This document shows, piece by piece, positions 1 through 8,361 of a stretch of DNA of 60,234 nt. Source of the DNA: Coriobacteriia bacterium. GTDB lineage: Bacteria > Actinomycetota > Coriobacteriia > Coriobacteriales > Eggerthellaceae. Location: positions 1 to 60,234 of the forward strand of contig JAUMVJ010000011.1 in the NCBI GenBank assembly GCA_030530215.1, in the 5' to 3' direction. Position 1 is the first letter of the stretch. Every line of letters starts with the position of its first letter. The position numbers and the translations under genes were made by a program. The notes below the pieces were generated by a model, which had not been told where the DNA came from, ran no database searches, and saw nothing but the letters and a program-made list of their open reading frames with translations.

Positions 1-79
1 GCAGCTTGGGCCTTGTGGCGTAAGGATTTGGTACGGAAAAACGTTACCATCCCCAGACTCATTGCGATAGGCTTTGGTT

Positions 80-763
80 ATGAAATTGCAAAATTTAACA
101 GAGCAAAACTTATCAAACGAACGCCCCACCCCACGAAGGCGCCGCGATACACGGGCGCAGCTTGTTATCTCATGGGCGCTTGTTGTAGGAATGCTCGTAT
201 TCATTTTCGCCATGAGCGCACAAACAGGCCCACAGCTCGACGAAGGAGACGGCCTCTTCTCGCAAATCAAGCGCTCCCTTGCCCAACAGGCGCTCGCACT
301 CACCGGGCACGAGGTAGACGTAAGCCCCATCGGGCACTTTAGCGAGTATTTCGCGCTAGGTGTCGTGCTCATGAATGCACTGCGTTTACACGTAAAGGGC
401 AGCTCGGAACCGGACGACGAAAGCCAAAGCGCCTCAAGGCTGGGTGACGAAAACCAGAGCGGCTCGGAGCAAATCGCCGACGCCCAAAACACCAACGGTA
501 CCGAACAAAGCGCAAGCGGCATTCCGCAGAACCCAAAACGCCGGTTAGCCAACGTGAGGATCATCTTATTCGAGCGCATGAGCCTGCGTTTGCCTCTACT
601 TGCCATGGTTTTGGCGAGCCTTTACGGAATCAGCGACGAGTTCCATCAGATCTTCGTGCCCCAGCGCAGCTGCGACCCCGCCGACTGGGCGGTAGACACC
701 ATCGCCGCACTCATAGGCGCACTCATCTGCTATGCACTAGTTAAACGCACCAACAAAGGCTAG
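80..763 (+). CDS. VanZ-like membrane protein
   Basis: The 227-residue product has a first membrane segment (about residues 29-46, WALVVGMLVFIFAMSAQTGP), then a conserved GHFSEYFALG helix, and near the C terminus the VanZ signature GISDEFHQIFVPQRSCDPAD followed by a last membrane helix. VanZ-family proteins are small membrane proteins of mostly unknown role, some linked to glycopeptide tolerance. An unusual polar, Ser/Glu/Asn-rich stretch of about 55 residues (about 115-170) is inserted between the conserved helices. ATG at 80 is chosen over the in-frame TTG at 74; neither has a strong ribosome binding site. It converges on the next gene, the two stop codons sharing the bases CTAG. Confidence 0.85.
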   Translation: MKLQNLTEQNLSNERPTPRRRRDTRAQLVISWALVVGMLVFIFAMSAQTGPQLDEGDGLFSQIKRSLAQQALALTGHEVDVSPIGHFSEYFALGVVLMNALRLHVKGSSEPDDESQSASRLGDENQSGSEQIADAQNTNGTEQSASGIPQNPKRRLANVRIILFERMSLRLPLLAMVLASLYGISDEFHQIFVPQRSCDPADWAVDTIAALIGALICYALVKRTNKG

Positions 764-1869
764 CGTACCCCGGTGCCGTCGAAGGCGGGGATAAAGCTAT
801 CCTTGTTGGCGCCGCCTTCCTGCCAAAAATATTCATCCACGCCTAGAGCATCGGCCACGTCGAGCACGGCATCGTATTCCTCGGGCGCAACCACGCCTAC
901 CTGCCCGGACTCCTTGCATGCCAGGCCCAGGCGCACGAGTTCTTCCTCGTCAAGGCCCACGGGGACGAACTGATTCATGATGCTCAAGCGCGCAGAACGC
1001 AAATCAAGCTGCGTACAAAGCAGGCGCACTGCGGCAAGGGAATCCTCAACATGCCCAGGCAAAACCAGATGGCGGATTATCACGCCGCGCTTGAGCAAGC
1101 CGCTTTGCTCAACTTCGGCCCACTCCCCCACCTGGGCGATCATCTGCTTAACGGCGGCAAGCGCCACCTGAGGGTAGTCGGCGCAGCGCGAGAACTTTTG
1201 CGCGCTTTGCGCCGTGGCATATTTGAAATCAACCAGGTACACGTCAACCAAGCCTTCGAGCAAGCGCAGGACCTCGGGGCTCTCGTAGCCCGAGCAGTTG
1301 TAAACCACAGGCACCTTAAGCACGCCCGCAGCCTTCAGGCGCGCAAGCGTCCACGCGATATGCGGCAAGTAATGCGTTGGGGTAACCAGGTTGATGTCGG
1401 TTGCATGCTCTTCGTTTTGCAGGCGCAGAATTAGCTTTTCCAGCTGATCGTCGGGCACCTCGATGCCCTCGCCTTCTGCCAGGCTACGGTTTTGGCAATA
1501 GACACAATGCATGGGGCAGTAGCTGAAGAAGATCGCACCGCTCCCCTGCTCGCCCACCAGGCAGGGCTCCTCCCACCAATGAAGAGCCGCGCGCCCCAGC
1601 TTCAAGCTTCCAGGCGCGCCGCACACGCCGCGCTCGCCCGCCGTGCGATCAACCCCGCAGTCGCGCGGGCACAAACGACATTCGCGATATAGCGCTGCGT
1701 AGCGCTCGGGCAGCTGCGGCCCATCGGAAGACGAAGGCTCACCCGAGCCACCAGCCTGAGGACCCTCAGAAGGCGCAGCAAAACAAGAGCCCCCGCAGGG
1801 ACCCTTGCCAAAAGCTTGCTCGTTGCTGTTTGAAGCCGATTTCATTTCGCCGCTTGAAGCTAGTTCCAT
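760..1869 (-). CDS. Radical SAM protein, PflX type
   Basis: A 369-residue radical SAM enzyme. The cluster-binding motif is visible as YCPMHCVYCQN (CX3CX2C), preceded by a second cysteine group CRLCPRDCGVD with a further GVC, the arrangement of the PflX-like branch (COG1313), related to pyruvate formate-lyase activating enzymes. The following LVTPTHYLPHI and VYNCSGYES segments also fit that branch. Substrate is unknown. The first 50 residues are low-complexity (Ser/Gly/Pro). The ATG at 1869 overlaps the end of the upstream gene by 10 bases, suggesting translational coupling; the in-frame ATG at 1845 is an alternative, and neither has a clear Shine-Dalgarno. Confidence 0.82.
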   Translation of the reverse strand: MELASSGEMKSASNSNEQAFGKGPCGGSCFAAPSEGPQAGGSGEPSSSDGPQLPERYAALYRECRLCPRDCGVDRTAGERGVCGAPGSLKLGRAALHWWEEPCLVGEQGSGAIFFSYCPMHCVYCQNRSLAEGEGIEVPDDQLEKLILRLQNEEHATDINLVTPTHYLPHIAWTLARLKAAGVLKVPVVYNCSGYESPEVLRLLEGLVDVYLVDFKYATAQSAQKFSRCADYPQVALAAVKQMIAQVGEWAEVEQSGLLKRGVIIRHLVLPGHVEDSLAAVRLLCTQLDLRSARLSIMNQFVPVGLDEEELVRLGLACKESGQVGVVAPEEYDAVLDVADALGVDEYFWQEGGANKDSFIPAFDGTGVR

Positions 1870-2951
1870 TCGTCGACTTCGTCGATAAGGTAATCGCTCT
1901 TAGAGGGGCTGCCATAGCCGCCGAACTCGTTGTAGCTGCCGTCCTCGTTGAAGGCCTCTTCATCCTGGTGATGATAATGACCCTCGCCGCGATCGCCCTC
2001 GTCTTCGTGATGATGCTTGCCGCAGCACTCGTGATCGGGGTCGTTGTGGTCGTGGCCGCAATCGCACTCATCGTCACCGTGGCTATGCTCGGCCAGCGAC
2101 CAGTCAAGGCCGGCCTTCTTGCTTGCCTCCTCGTCGTCGAAAAGCAGGCTCAAAGCGGCAGGCGTGTACTTGGCGCCGCCCACGATGGCCAACAGCTCAA
2201 ATAAATGGAAGGCGGCGTCGCCCAAGGGCAAAACCATTTCCTCGTTTTCAACGGCAGTAAGGGCAACCGCAAGCTCGGCCATCATGATGCCAAGCGTATA
2301 GGATCCCTCAATCTCGCCCGCGTTCAAAGCCTCGATGAAGGAAACCTGCGCAGGCGAAACCAGGCCGGCCTCCTCCATGGTGTTCAGGTAGGCCTCGGCA
2401 TCGAAATCGGCCTTGGAGGCGCGCACGCTTGCCAGCGCCTCGACGATGCCCATCAGGCCGGTGGCCGCCTGCAGGGTATGCACCACCTTGGCGGTTTGAG
2501 CCGTGCCGATGCCGCTCGTGAACTCAACGATGCGGGCGATGGCCGAAAGCTGGCCTTCCACCTGCTCGTAAGCCTCTTTCTCGCCAGCGGCGAACACCAT
2601 CAGGTTGCCAGGGGTGGCGAAGGCATCTTCAACCGTGACGTCGCGCACGGACACCGGCGCTTCAACGAACTTGCATTCGTATACCGAGCACAGCTGGTAA
2701 ATCTCGCGCGAGAAGCTAGGGCTTGCAGGGCTCAGGTCAACGAACAAAGTATCCTCGGCCACCTGCTGAACCAAGCCGTCGTCACCGAAGTACAAATCTT
2801 CCAAACCCGACTGCGTAGGGTGGTAGGTGAACACCACGCCTGCGCTGGCAAGGTCGGCGGCAGCCGTAAAGCCCGCGCGAGCCAGCGAAGCGCTGATGCC
2901 CTCGCCCACCTGGGTGTCGCCCACGAACATGAAATTCTGATTGTCAGACAT
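1860..2951 (-). CDS. 3-hydroxyisobutyrate dehydrogenase-like protein with His/Cys-rich tail
   Basis: The 363-residue product resembles the beta-hydroxyacid dehydrogenase family: an N-terminal nucleotide-binding-like start (residues 8-27), a VDLSPASPSFSREI segment and a VEAPVS segment where such enzymes have the substrate-binding DAPVSGG, then GIGTAQTAKVVHTLQ, where K155 sits at the usual catalytic lysine. The dinucleotide loop is degraded: GDTQVGEG replaces the normal GxGxMG. Residues 289-330 form an acidic tail with 11 His and 4 Cys (for example HDHNDPDHECCGKHHH), which looks like a metal-binding segment. A GAAAGGG ribosome site lies about 8 bases before the ATG. Activity is uncertain; metal storage or sensing is only a guess. 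Confidence 0.72.
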   Translation of the reverse strand: MSDNQNFMFVGDTQVGEGISASLARAGFTAAADLASAGVVFTYHPTQSGLEDLYFGDDGLVQQVAEDTLFVDLSPASPSFSREIYQLCSVYECKFVEAPVSVRDVTVEDAFATPGNLMVFAAGEKEAYEQVEGQLSAIARIVEFTSGIGTAQTAKVVHTLQAATGLMGIVEALASVRASKADFDAEAYLNTMEEAGLVSPAQVSFIEALNAGEIEGSYTLGIMMAELAVALTAVENEEMVLPLGDAAFHLFELLAIVGGAKYTPAALSLLFDDEEASKKAGLDWSLAEHSHGDDECDCGHDHNDPDHECCGKHHHEDEGDRGEGHYHHQDEEAFNEDGSYNEFGGYGSPSKSDYLIDEVDEWN

Positions 2952-3144
2952 ATGAATACCCTTTCAGGATGAAAACAATTTTGAAACGCACGGCGCAAGC
3001 AGAGGAAGAACCCGCCGCCACGCACGATGCCACGCCAGGCATCGCACTGGGCACCGCGCCCAGCCGCCGATGCGTGTCAGCGCTGCCGGCCAGTGCGCAA
3101 GCCGCGCAAGCATCGCACGCGCCAAACGAGCAGCGGCGGCGCTG

Positions 3145-4071
3145 CTAGTTGCCCTTGACGCGATTGGCGATGCGGTCCGAAACCGAGACGGCCTTGCGAC
3201 GATCGTCGCCCCAATACACCACGGCCACCATGCCGGGGCCTACATGGCTGCCAATCACCGGCCCGATAGAGGACTCCAGGGGCATGGCGCTTGCGTCCTC
3301 CTTCAAAATCAGCTCACGCAGGCGCTGCATGTCCTTCTCGCAATCGGCGTTGCCCAAGAGAACCGTGCGCGTCTCTGAAGCTTTGTCACAGCCCTTAACA
3401 TAGCGCTCGGCCAGGGCTTTAAGGCCCTTCTTCCTGCCGCGCGCAACACCCACCATGGAAAGCTTGCCGTCCAAATCGAAGGCAAGAAGCACCTTCACGT
3501 CAAGCTTGCTGCCCGCAAAGGCAACCGACGCGGGGATGCGCCCGCCGTGCTGCAGGGCTTTAAGATCGTCCACCATGAAGCCGCAGTTGACGAACCACTG
3601 CGCCTCCCTTGCCCAAGCCGCAAGCTCAGAAGCGGTTAAGCCGCGCTCGCGCTGACGCAGGGCCTCGAAAACCAGAAAGCCCTCGGCGATGGAGGCGAGA
3701 TGGGTGTCAACCAGCTCAAGCTCAAGGCTCGGGTCGGCCTCCTTGGCCTGGCCCACCAGCATGTCGATGGTGCCGAACGTGCCCGAAAGCCCGCTGGAAA
3801 ACGAAAGCCACACGCAGGGCTTTTCCTGCTCCTTGGCCCAATCGATGGCGGCCTGCAGATGAGGCATGGGGATCTGCGCGGTTGAGGGCATGTTGCCCTC
3901 ACGCATGCCGTCGTAGAACTCCTTGGGCGTGATGGACTGGTACAGGTCGTCCATGTGCTCGCCCGCCTCGTCAATGTAGGGGAACTGCAGCAGGTACACG
4001 CCTTCTTTATCAAGGATGTTTGCGGGCAAATCGCAGCAAGAATCAACGATAAGGTTGCATTGCATCGTCAT
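3145..4071 (-). CDS. DegV family (fatty-acid-binding) protein, second of pair
   Basis: A 308-residue DegV/FakB-type protein. It begins with the family opening NLIVDSCCDLP, has the PSTAQIP segment, the SFSSGLSGTFGT fatty-acid carboxylate-binding loop and the C-terminal SSIGPVIGSHVGPG motif. Proteins of this family bind fatty acids and, with FakA, feed exogenous fatty acids into phospholipids; no fakA is in the window. GGAG lies 8 bases before the ATG. It follows a paralogue by 15 bases and is presumably cotranscribed with it. The two copies are diverged, suggesting different lipid preferences (inference). Confidence 0.88.
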   Translation of the reverse strand: MTMQCNLIVDSCCDLPANILDKEGVYLLQFPYIDEAGEHMDDLYQSITPKEFYDGMREGNMPSTAQIPMPHLQAAIDWAKEQEKPCVWLSFSSGLSGTFGTIDMLVGQAKEADPSLELELVDTHLASIAEGFLVFEALRQRERGLTASELAAWAREAQWFVNCGFMVDDLKALQHGGRIPASVAFAGSKLDVKVLLAFDLDGKLSMVGVARGRKKGLKALAERYVKGCDKASETRTVLLGNADCEKDMQRLRELILKEDASAMPLESSIGPVIGSHVGPGMVAVVYWGDDRRKAVSVSDRIANRVKGN

Positions 4072-4086
4072 GTCTTCACTCCAATG

Positions 4087-4992
4087 CTAGTCGAAGCAAA
4101 CCAAGCTCGATGCGTCGAAGCTCAGCTTGCCCTCAAGGGGTTTGTTGCACTGATAGCAGAATCCAACAGCCGGCCCTACGTGCGCGCCCACCACGGGGCT
4201 CACCGGGCACACGCGCACCGAGCGCCCGAGCAGGGGCTCGATGGTGTCGCGTGCCCATGCGCGAGCAAGCGTCGAATCACCGATGTAGTGTACGGCGATA
4301 TCCTTCAAGCCGCCGCGCTCAGCGATGTCTTTCTGCAGAATTTCCACCATGCGCTTCAAGGCCTTTTTATGCGTGCGCACCGTTGCCATAGGGCGCGGGA
4401 CGCCGTCGGTCACGGTTAAGACCGGGCAAATGCGCAGCACCGAGCCGATAAGCGCGGCAGCGTTGCCAATGCGACCGCCCTTCTGCAGGAAGGTCAGGCT
4501 CTCGGGGCTGAAGATGAAGCGCGAGCTCATGATGCCGTCAATCACAGCCTGAGCGGCGTCGTGCAGGCTTTTGCCAGCTTTGACTGCGCGCGCACCCTCG
4601 ATAACGGGGAAAGCCTCGTCGAAACCGCAGGAGCGCGAATCGATCATGGCGTACTTGAAATCCTGGTGACGCTCCTTCACCGAGCGCGCCGCACGCAAAA
4701 TGCCCTCGTAGGCGCCCGATAACCCGGTGGAAATCCAAACGCCCAGCACTTCCTCGCCCTTGATGGCGCATTCCTCGAACAGCTGCTCAAGGTGCGCAGG
4801 CGATGGCTGGCTAGATTTGGGAGGATTACCCGCCATGTTGGCGATGTCCTTGTAAAAATCATCGACGTCCATCGTAGTTTCCTCGTACTCCTTGCCGTCG
4901 TAGCGCAGGTACAGCGAAACCACCTCAACGTCCAAGGAATCGATGAGATCGGGGGGCAAGGAGGTAACCGAATCGGTCATAACCTTGATCAT
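4087..4992 (-). CDS. DegV family (fatty-acid-binding) protein, first of pair
   Basis: A 301-residue DegV protein with the opening KVMTDSVTSLPPDL, the NPPKSSQPSPAH segment, the ligand-binding loop WISTGLSGAYEG, the FLQKGGRIGNAAAL helix and the C-terminal SPVVGAHVGPAVGF motif. It is the promoter-proximal member of the two-gene unit. Upstream, at 5030-5063, the leader holds two competing hairpins. The start ATG follows a CTAAAAGGAGATGA-type sequence about 10 bases upstream. Role as for the family: fatty-acid carrier for FakA-type kinase; partner not seen here. Confidence 0.88.
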   Translation of the reverse strand: MIKVMTDSVTSLPPDLIDSLDVEVVSLYLRYDGKEYEETTMDVDDFYKDIANMAGNPPKSSQPSPAHLEQLFEECAIKGEEVLGVWISTGLSGAYEGILRAARSVKERHQDFKYAMIDSRSCGFDEAFPVIEGARAVKAGKSLHDAAQAVIDGIMSSRFIFSPESLTFLQKGGRIGNAAALIGSVLRICPVLTVTDGVPRPMATVRTHKKALKRMVEILQKDIAERGGLKDIAVHYIGDSTLARAWARDTIEPLLGRSVRVCPVSPVVGAHVGPAVGFCYQCNKPLEGKLSFDASSLVCFD

Positions 4993-5026
4993 CGCGCGTC
5001 ATCTCCTAAAAGGCTTCAAGCAAAAA

Positions 5027-5063
5027 CATGCGCAGCCCATCTTGGGACTGCGCTTACGCATGT
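5027..5063 (-). promoter_or_regulatory. Leader hairpin / possible attenuator upstream of degV pair
   Basis: In the minus-strand transcript GCGCAG-UCCC pairs with GGGC-UGCGC (5030-5053, one bulged base), followed by AUGUUUUUG, an intrinsic-terminator shape about 35 bases before the degV start. An alternative outer stem pairs ACATGCG (5027-5033) with CGCATGT (5057-5063) and would exclude the first. A TATAAC at 5073-5078 could be the -10 box. It could instead be a second terminator backing up read-through; attenuation is inference. Confidence 0.4.
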
Positions 5064-5143
5064 CACATACAGTTATATGAATTGTACGTGAAAACCAAGT
5101 GTTTGACGGGCCAAGTTGCAACGAAGAAGGGTTGCGCAAAACA

Positions 5144-5169
5144 AAGGAGCGCCCCCGCGGGCGCTCCTT
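5144..5169 (-). terminator. Intrinsic terminator after pncB
   Basis: An 11-bp perfect stem (AAGGAGCGCCC with its complement) around a 4-base loop lies 12 bases after the pncB stop and, in the minus direction, runs into TTTGTTTTGC. It closes the topA-to-pncB gene run. Confidence 0.85.
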
Positions 5170-5180
5170 GAATGAAAGTT

Positions 5181-6641
5181 TTAGTCGTCCAGGCCACGCT
5201 GCTTGGCTGCCAGGTCGCGGCGGCGCTTGAAGAGGCTGCGCTCCAGGCCTACCGGATACGAATGAGGGTTGATCAGGCGCTTCTGCGAATCGTCAAGCAA
5301 CCACAGCTGCTCGCGGGCGCGCGCCTGGGCAAGCATCGCATTCCTCCACTCAGGTTCCAGCACCACCTTGCCCGCGCGGGCCAAAGGCGAAAGAAGCGTG
5401 ATATAGCTCATGCCCGAAAGGTCCTTGCGACGCAGGCTGTCAGCTGGATCGACGATCTGTTCCTGATCAACGGGATGATTGATGTCGAAGACCATGTCGC
5501 CTGCAACCTTGCCGTCCGCGTTGAAATAGCGACGAACGTCCAAGACGCCAGGGAAGGTGAGCTTGCCCACACTGCCGGTGACCTTAAGGCAATCTTGCCA
5601 GGTGCCATCGGGCAACTGTTTTGCGCCGAGCTTGTACACGGCGCCCAAGGAAGGCTGGTCGAAGGCCGTGGCAAGCTTGGTGCCAATGCCCCAGCTGCTA
5701 ACCGGAGCGCCCGCATCGCGGATAGACTTGACGGTATATTCGTCCAGGTCGTTGGACAAAACGATGCCCACTTCAGGCAACCCCGCCTCGTCGAGCGTCT
5801 TGCGTGCGCGCTTTGCCTCCCAGGCAAGGTCGCCCGAGTCGATGCGCACGGCCATGAGCTTCTCGCCGCGCTCGCGCATTTCGTAGGCTACCGTGATGGC
5901 GTTTTGCAGGCCCTGCTGAATATCGTAGGTGTCGATGAGCAAGACGCAGTTGGTCGGGAACACGCGCGCGTACTCTCGGAAGGCGTCCAGCTCGGAATCG
6001 AAGGACATCACCCAAGAGTGCGCATGGGTGCCCGAAACGGGCAGGTCGTAAAGCTTGCCCGCAAGTACGTTGGAGGTGCTCGCGCAGCCACCGACGACGG
6101 CGGCGCGGCTGGCCTTGTTGCCGCCGGACTCGCCCTGAGCGCGCCTAAGGCCAAACTCAGCTACGGGGGTCTTAGCCTCCAGGCACACGCGTGCGGCCTT
6201 GGTGGCGACCAAAGTCTCAAAGCTCACCAAGTTAAGCAGAGCCGTTTCCAGCAGCTGGCATTGCATGATGGGACCAACCACGCGAACCATAGGGTCGTTG
6301 GGGAAAACGACCGTGCCTTCGTGCACAGCGTCCACATCAACGGAAAGCTCCATCTGCCCCAGGTACTCAAGGAAGCCAGGATCGAAAAGCTTTCCGCCGC
6401 CGGGCGCGTCAAGCCCGGCCAGGTAGTCCAGGCTCTCGGCATCGAAGTGGAAGTTCTCAACTAAATCGGCCAGGGCGTCCATGCCGCAGGCGATGGCGTA
6501 GCCCCCCTTGAAAGGGTTCTGGCGAAAGTACATGTGGAAGCATGCGCGCTCGTCGACCTTTCCCGCGCGCCAGTAGCCCTGCGCCATAGTGAGCTGGTAC
6601 AGGTCGGTTAAAAGAGCGTACTCGTTAGCTTGCATTGCCAT
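5181..6641 (-). CDS. pncB: Nicotinate phosphoribosyltransferase
   Basis: A 486-residue enzyme that joins nicotinate to PRPP to give nicotinate mononucleotide in NAD salvage. Visible family marks: the N terminus ALLTDLYQLTMAQGYW, AEFGLRRAQG at 171-180, the GTHAHSW loop at 204-210 carrying the histidine region, and RIDSGDLA. Length fits the bacterial/eukaryotic NAPRTase type. ATG at 6641 has AAGGAAG only 3 bases away; the second ATG (6635, MQANEY) has better spacing. It lies 31 bases after ricT and ends the operon before a strong terminator. Confidence 0.95.
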   Translation of the reverse strand: MAMQANEYALLTDLYQLTMAQGYWRAGKVDERACFHMYFRQNPFKGGYAIACGMDALADLVENFHFDAESLDYLAGLDAPGGGKLFDPGFLEYLGQMELSVDVDAVHEGTVVFPNDPMVRVVGPIMQCQLLETALLNLVSFETLVATKAARVCLEAKTPVAEFGLRRAQGESGGNKASRAAVVGGCASTSNVLAGKLYDLPVSGTHAHSWVMSFDSELDAFREYARVFPTNCVLLIDTYDIQQGLQNAITVAYEMRERGEKLMAVRIDSGDLAWEAKRARKTLDEAGLPEVGIVLSNDLDEYTVKSIRDAGAPVSSWGIGTKLATAFDQPSLGAVYKLGAKQLPDGTWQDCLKVTGSVGKLTFPGVLDVRRYFNADGKVAGDMVFDINHPVDQEQIVDPADSLRRKDLSGMSYITLLSPLARAGKVVLEPEWRNAMLAQARAREQLWLLDDSQKRLINPHSYPVGLERSLFKRRRDLAAKQRGLDD

Positions 6642-6672
6642 TACTTCCTTAAGTTGTCGGCGTTTTCAGCGT

Positions 6673-8361
6673 TTAGTTTTCCGTGTTATTGGCGTTGTTA
6701 GAAGCTCGGTTTTCCGAATTGCCGGAGCTGCGGCGGCGCGGGCGACGATGCTCGCCGGATGTGCGGCGCGCTCCTTGGGGTTTGTTTGCCTGGCCGGAGC
6801 CGCCCTGCTTGCCCGGCTGGCCGGACGCATTGGCTTTGCCCGCTTGGTCGCTACCGCCCTTGGCCTGGCTCTGAGACCCTGTACCCTGCGCTTGCATAGC
6901 ACCCTTCTTGTTGGAGCGCGAGCGGCTGCTGCGCCTGCGGGAGCTCTTCGAGCGCGAGGAAGGCTTGCCTTGGGAGTCGCCCTCGGGCTTGCTGGCTGCG
7001 CTTGGGGCGCTTGGGGCGGACTCAGCAGCTGTTGCCTGGCCATGCTCGGCTTTGCGTGCCTCGGCATTCCTTAATCCGGAAGACTTCTGACCGGGGCGCA
7101 CCCCGCTCTTGCGAGGCCTGCGCTCACGTGTTTGCTCGGACTTGCCAGCAGATGCGGCATCAAGCTGTTCGGCGGCTGCTGCAGTCGAATCGTCCGACGA
7201 ACGACGGCGGCGCTTGCGATGCGTGCTGCGCTCGGGACGCGAAGTGCCCTCGGCCTCGGCGCGGCCCGAACGAGAGCGGCGGCTCTTGGAGCTGGCCTCG
7301 GCACGATTTGCCTCGGCGGCATCGGCCCCACGACGGCGCGGCTTGCGCCCCGAACTCTTACCCTGAGCGCGGCCAGATTCAGAGGCCTCCGACTTGCGAG
7401 ACCTTGCGGGGCTCTTGGGATCGGCCAAGGCGTCCTCGCCGGTAAACGAAGTGGTCGAGCCCGAGAAAAGCGAAGAATCCAACTTGTCCAAGGGACTCTC
7501 GGAGGTATAGCGCTCGTAGGTTTCCTCGGAAAGAACATGCGGGCGACGGCCGGGCTCCGGCTCCTCGAATTCCTCTAAGGGAACGCGAATGGTCTTGCCG
7601 TCTTCCAGGCGCAACGCGATGGTTTCGGTGGGCATGGACACGTCGGTGACCTTGGCAATACCGTCGGGCACGTCGACCTTAGCGCCAAGCTTGGGAGCGC
7701 GGGAATTGAATTCCTTGTAGGTTTCGAACTCGTAGCGCAAACAGCACATAAGCCTGCCGCAACAGCCCGAGATCTTCTGCGGGTTTAAAGAAAGCCCCTG
7801 CTCCTTGGCCATGCGAATGGTCACGGGGTTGAATTCGCCGCCCATCCTGCGGCAGCAAAGCTCCTGGCCGCAGTGACCCAGGCCGCCGATCATCCGGGCG
7901 GCGTCGCGCACGCCGATCTGACGCATGTCCACGCGCACGTGGAACTCGCTGGCAAGACGACGGACGAGCTCGCGGAAATCAACGCGCTCCTCGGCCTCAA
8001 AGAAGAAAACGGCTTTCTCGCCGTCGAAGAGGAACTCCACCTCCACGGGATGCATGTCGGTATTGGTTTCCTGTACCAGACGGCGGAAAGCGATGAGCGC
8101 CTCGTCGGCGCGAGTTTTAAGCTCGGCATTCTTTTCCTCATCGGCCTCGGTGGCGATGCGCAGCACAGGCTTCAAGGGCGAATTGAGCTTGGCGATAAGC
8201 TCGTCGGACACGTCCATGATGCCCGAGGTGCACTCGCCGAACTCGTGCCCGCGCTCGGTGCGCACGATCACATGGTCGCCCGCGCGCAGCTCGACGCCAG
8301 CCGGGTCGAACCACAAGACCTTGGGGCCGACATTCAATTTAATAGGAGCAACCTGAACCAT
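6673..8361 (-). CDS. ricT: PSP1-domain protein RicT/YaaT with long basic tail
   Basis: A 562-residue protein. Residues 1-275 match the PSP1/RicT family, with the conserved cysteine set C164, C169-C170, C200-C201 and C206-C207 (LGHCGQELCC and SGCCGRLMCCLRYE). In Bacillus RicT belongs to the RicAFT complex, which carries iron-sulfur clusters and promotes RNase Y-dependent mRNA maturation. Residues about 290-562 are a low-complexity Ser/Arg/Lys/Gly tail with RKPRRRG- and RKRRRRSS-type patches, absent from typical RicT (about 270 residues) and probably RNA-binding or scaffolding (inference). Good AAAGG site before ATG. It overlaps holB by 23 bases, the holB-ricT order also seen in Bacillus. Confidence 0.9.
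   Translation of the reverse strand: MVQVAPIKLNVGPKVLWFDPAGVELRAGDHVIVRTERGHEFGECTSGIMDVSDELIAKLNSPLKPVLRIATEADEEKNAELKTRADEALIAFRRLVQETNTDMHPVEVEFLFDGEKAVFFFEAEERVDFRELVRRLASEFHVRVDMRQIGVRDAARMIGGLGHCGQELCCRRMGGEFNPVTIRMAKEQGLSLNPQKISGCCGRLMCCLRYEFETYKEFNSRAPKLGAKVDVPDGIAKVTDVSMPTETIALRLEDGKTIRVPLEEFEEPEPGRRPHVLSEETYERYTSESPLDKLDSSLFSGSTTSFTGEDALADPKSPARSRKSEASESGRAQGKSSGRKPRRRGADAAEANRAEASSKSRRSRSGRAEAEGTSRPERSTHRKRRRRSSDDSTAAAAEQLDAASAGKSEQTRERRPRKSGVRPGQKSSGLRNAEARKAEHGQATAAESAPSAPSAASKPEGDSQGKPSSRSKSSRRRSSRSRSNKKGAMQAQGTGSQSQAKGGSDQAGKANASGQPGKQGGSGQANKPQGARRTSGEHRRPRRRSSGNSENRASNNANNTEN

Noticed and set aside
1..70. Tail of an upstream gene in frame 2 ending at TAG 68-70
   Set aside because: Only about 22 residues with no recognisable motif; cannot be supported.
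5172..6464. Long plus-strand frame opposite pncB
   Set aside because: No family motifs; a mirror frame of a GC-rich, clearly conserved minus-strand gene.
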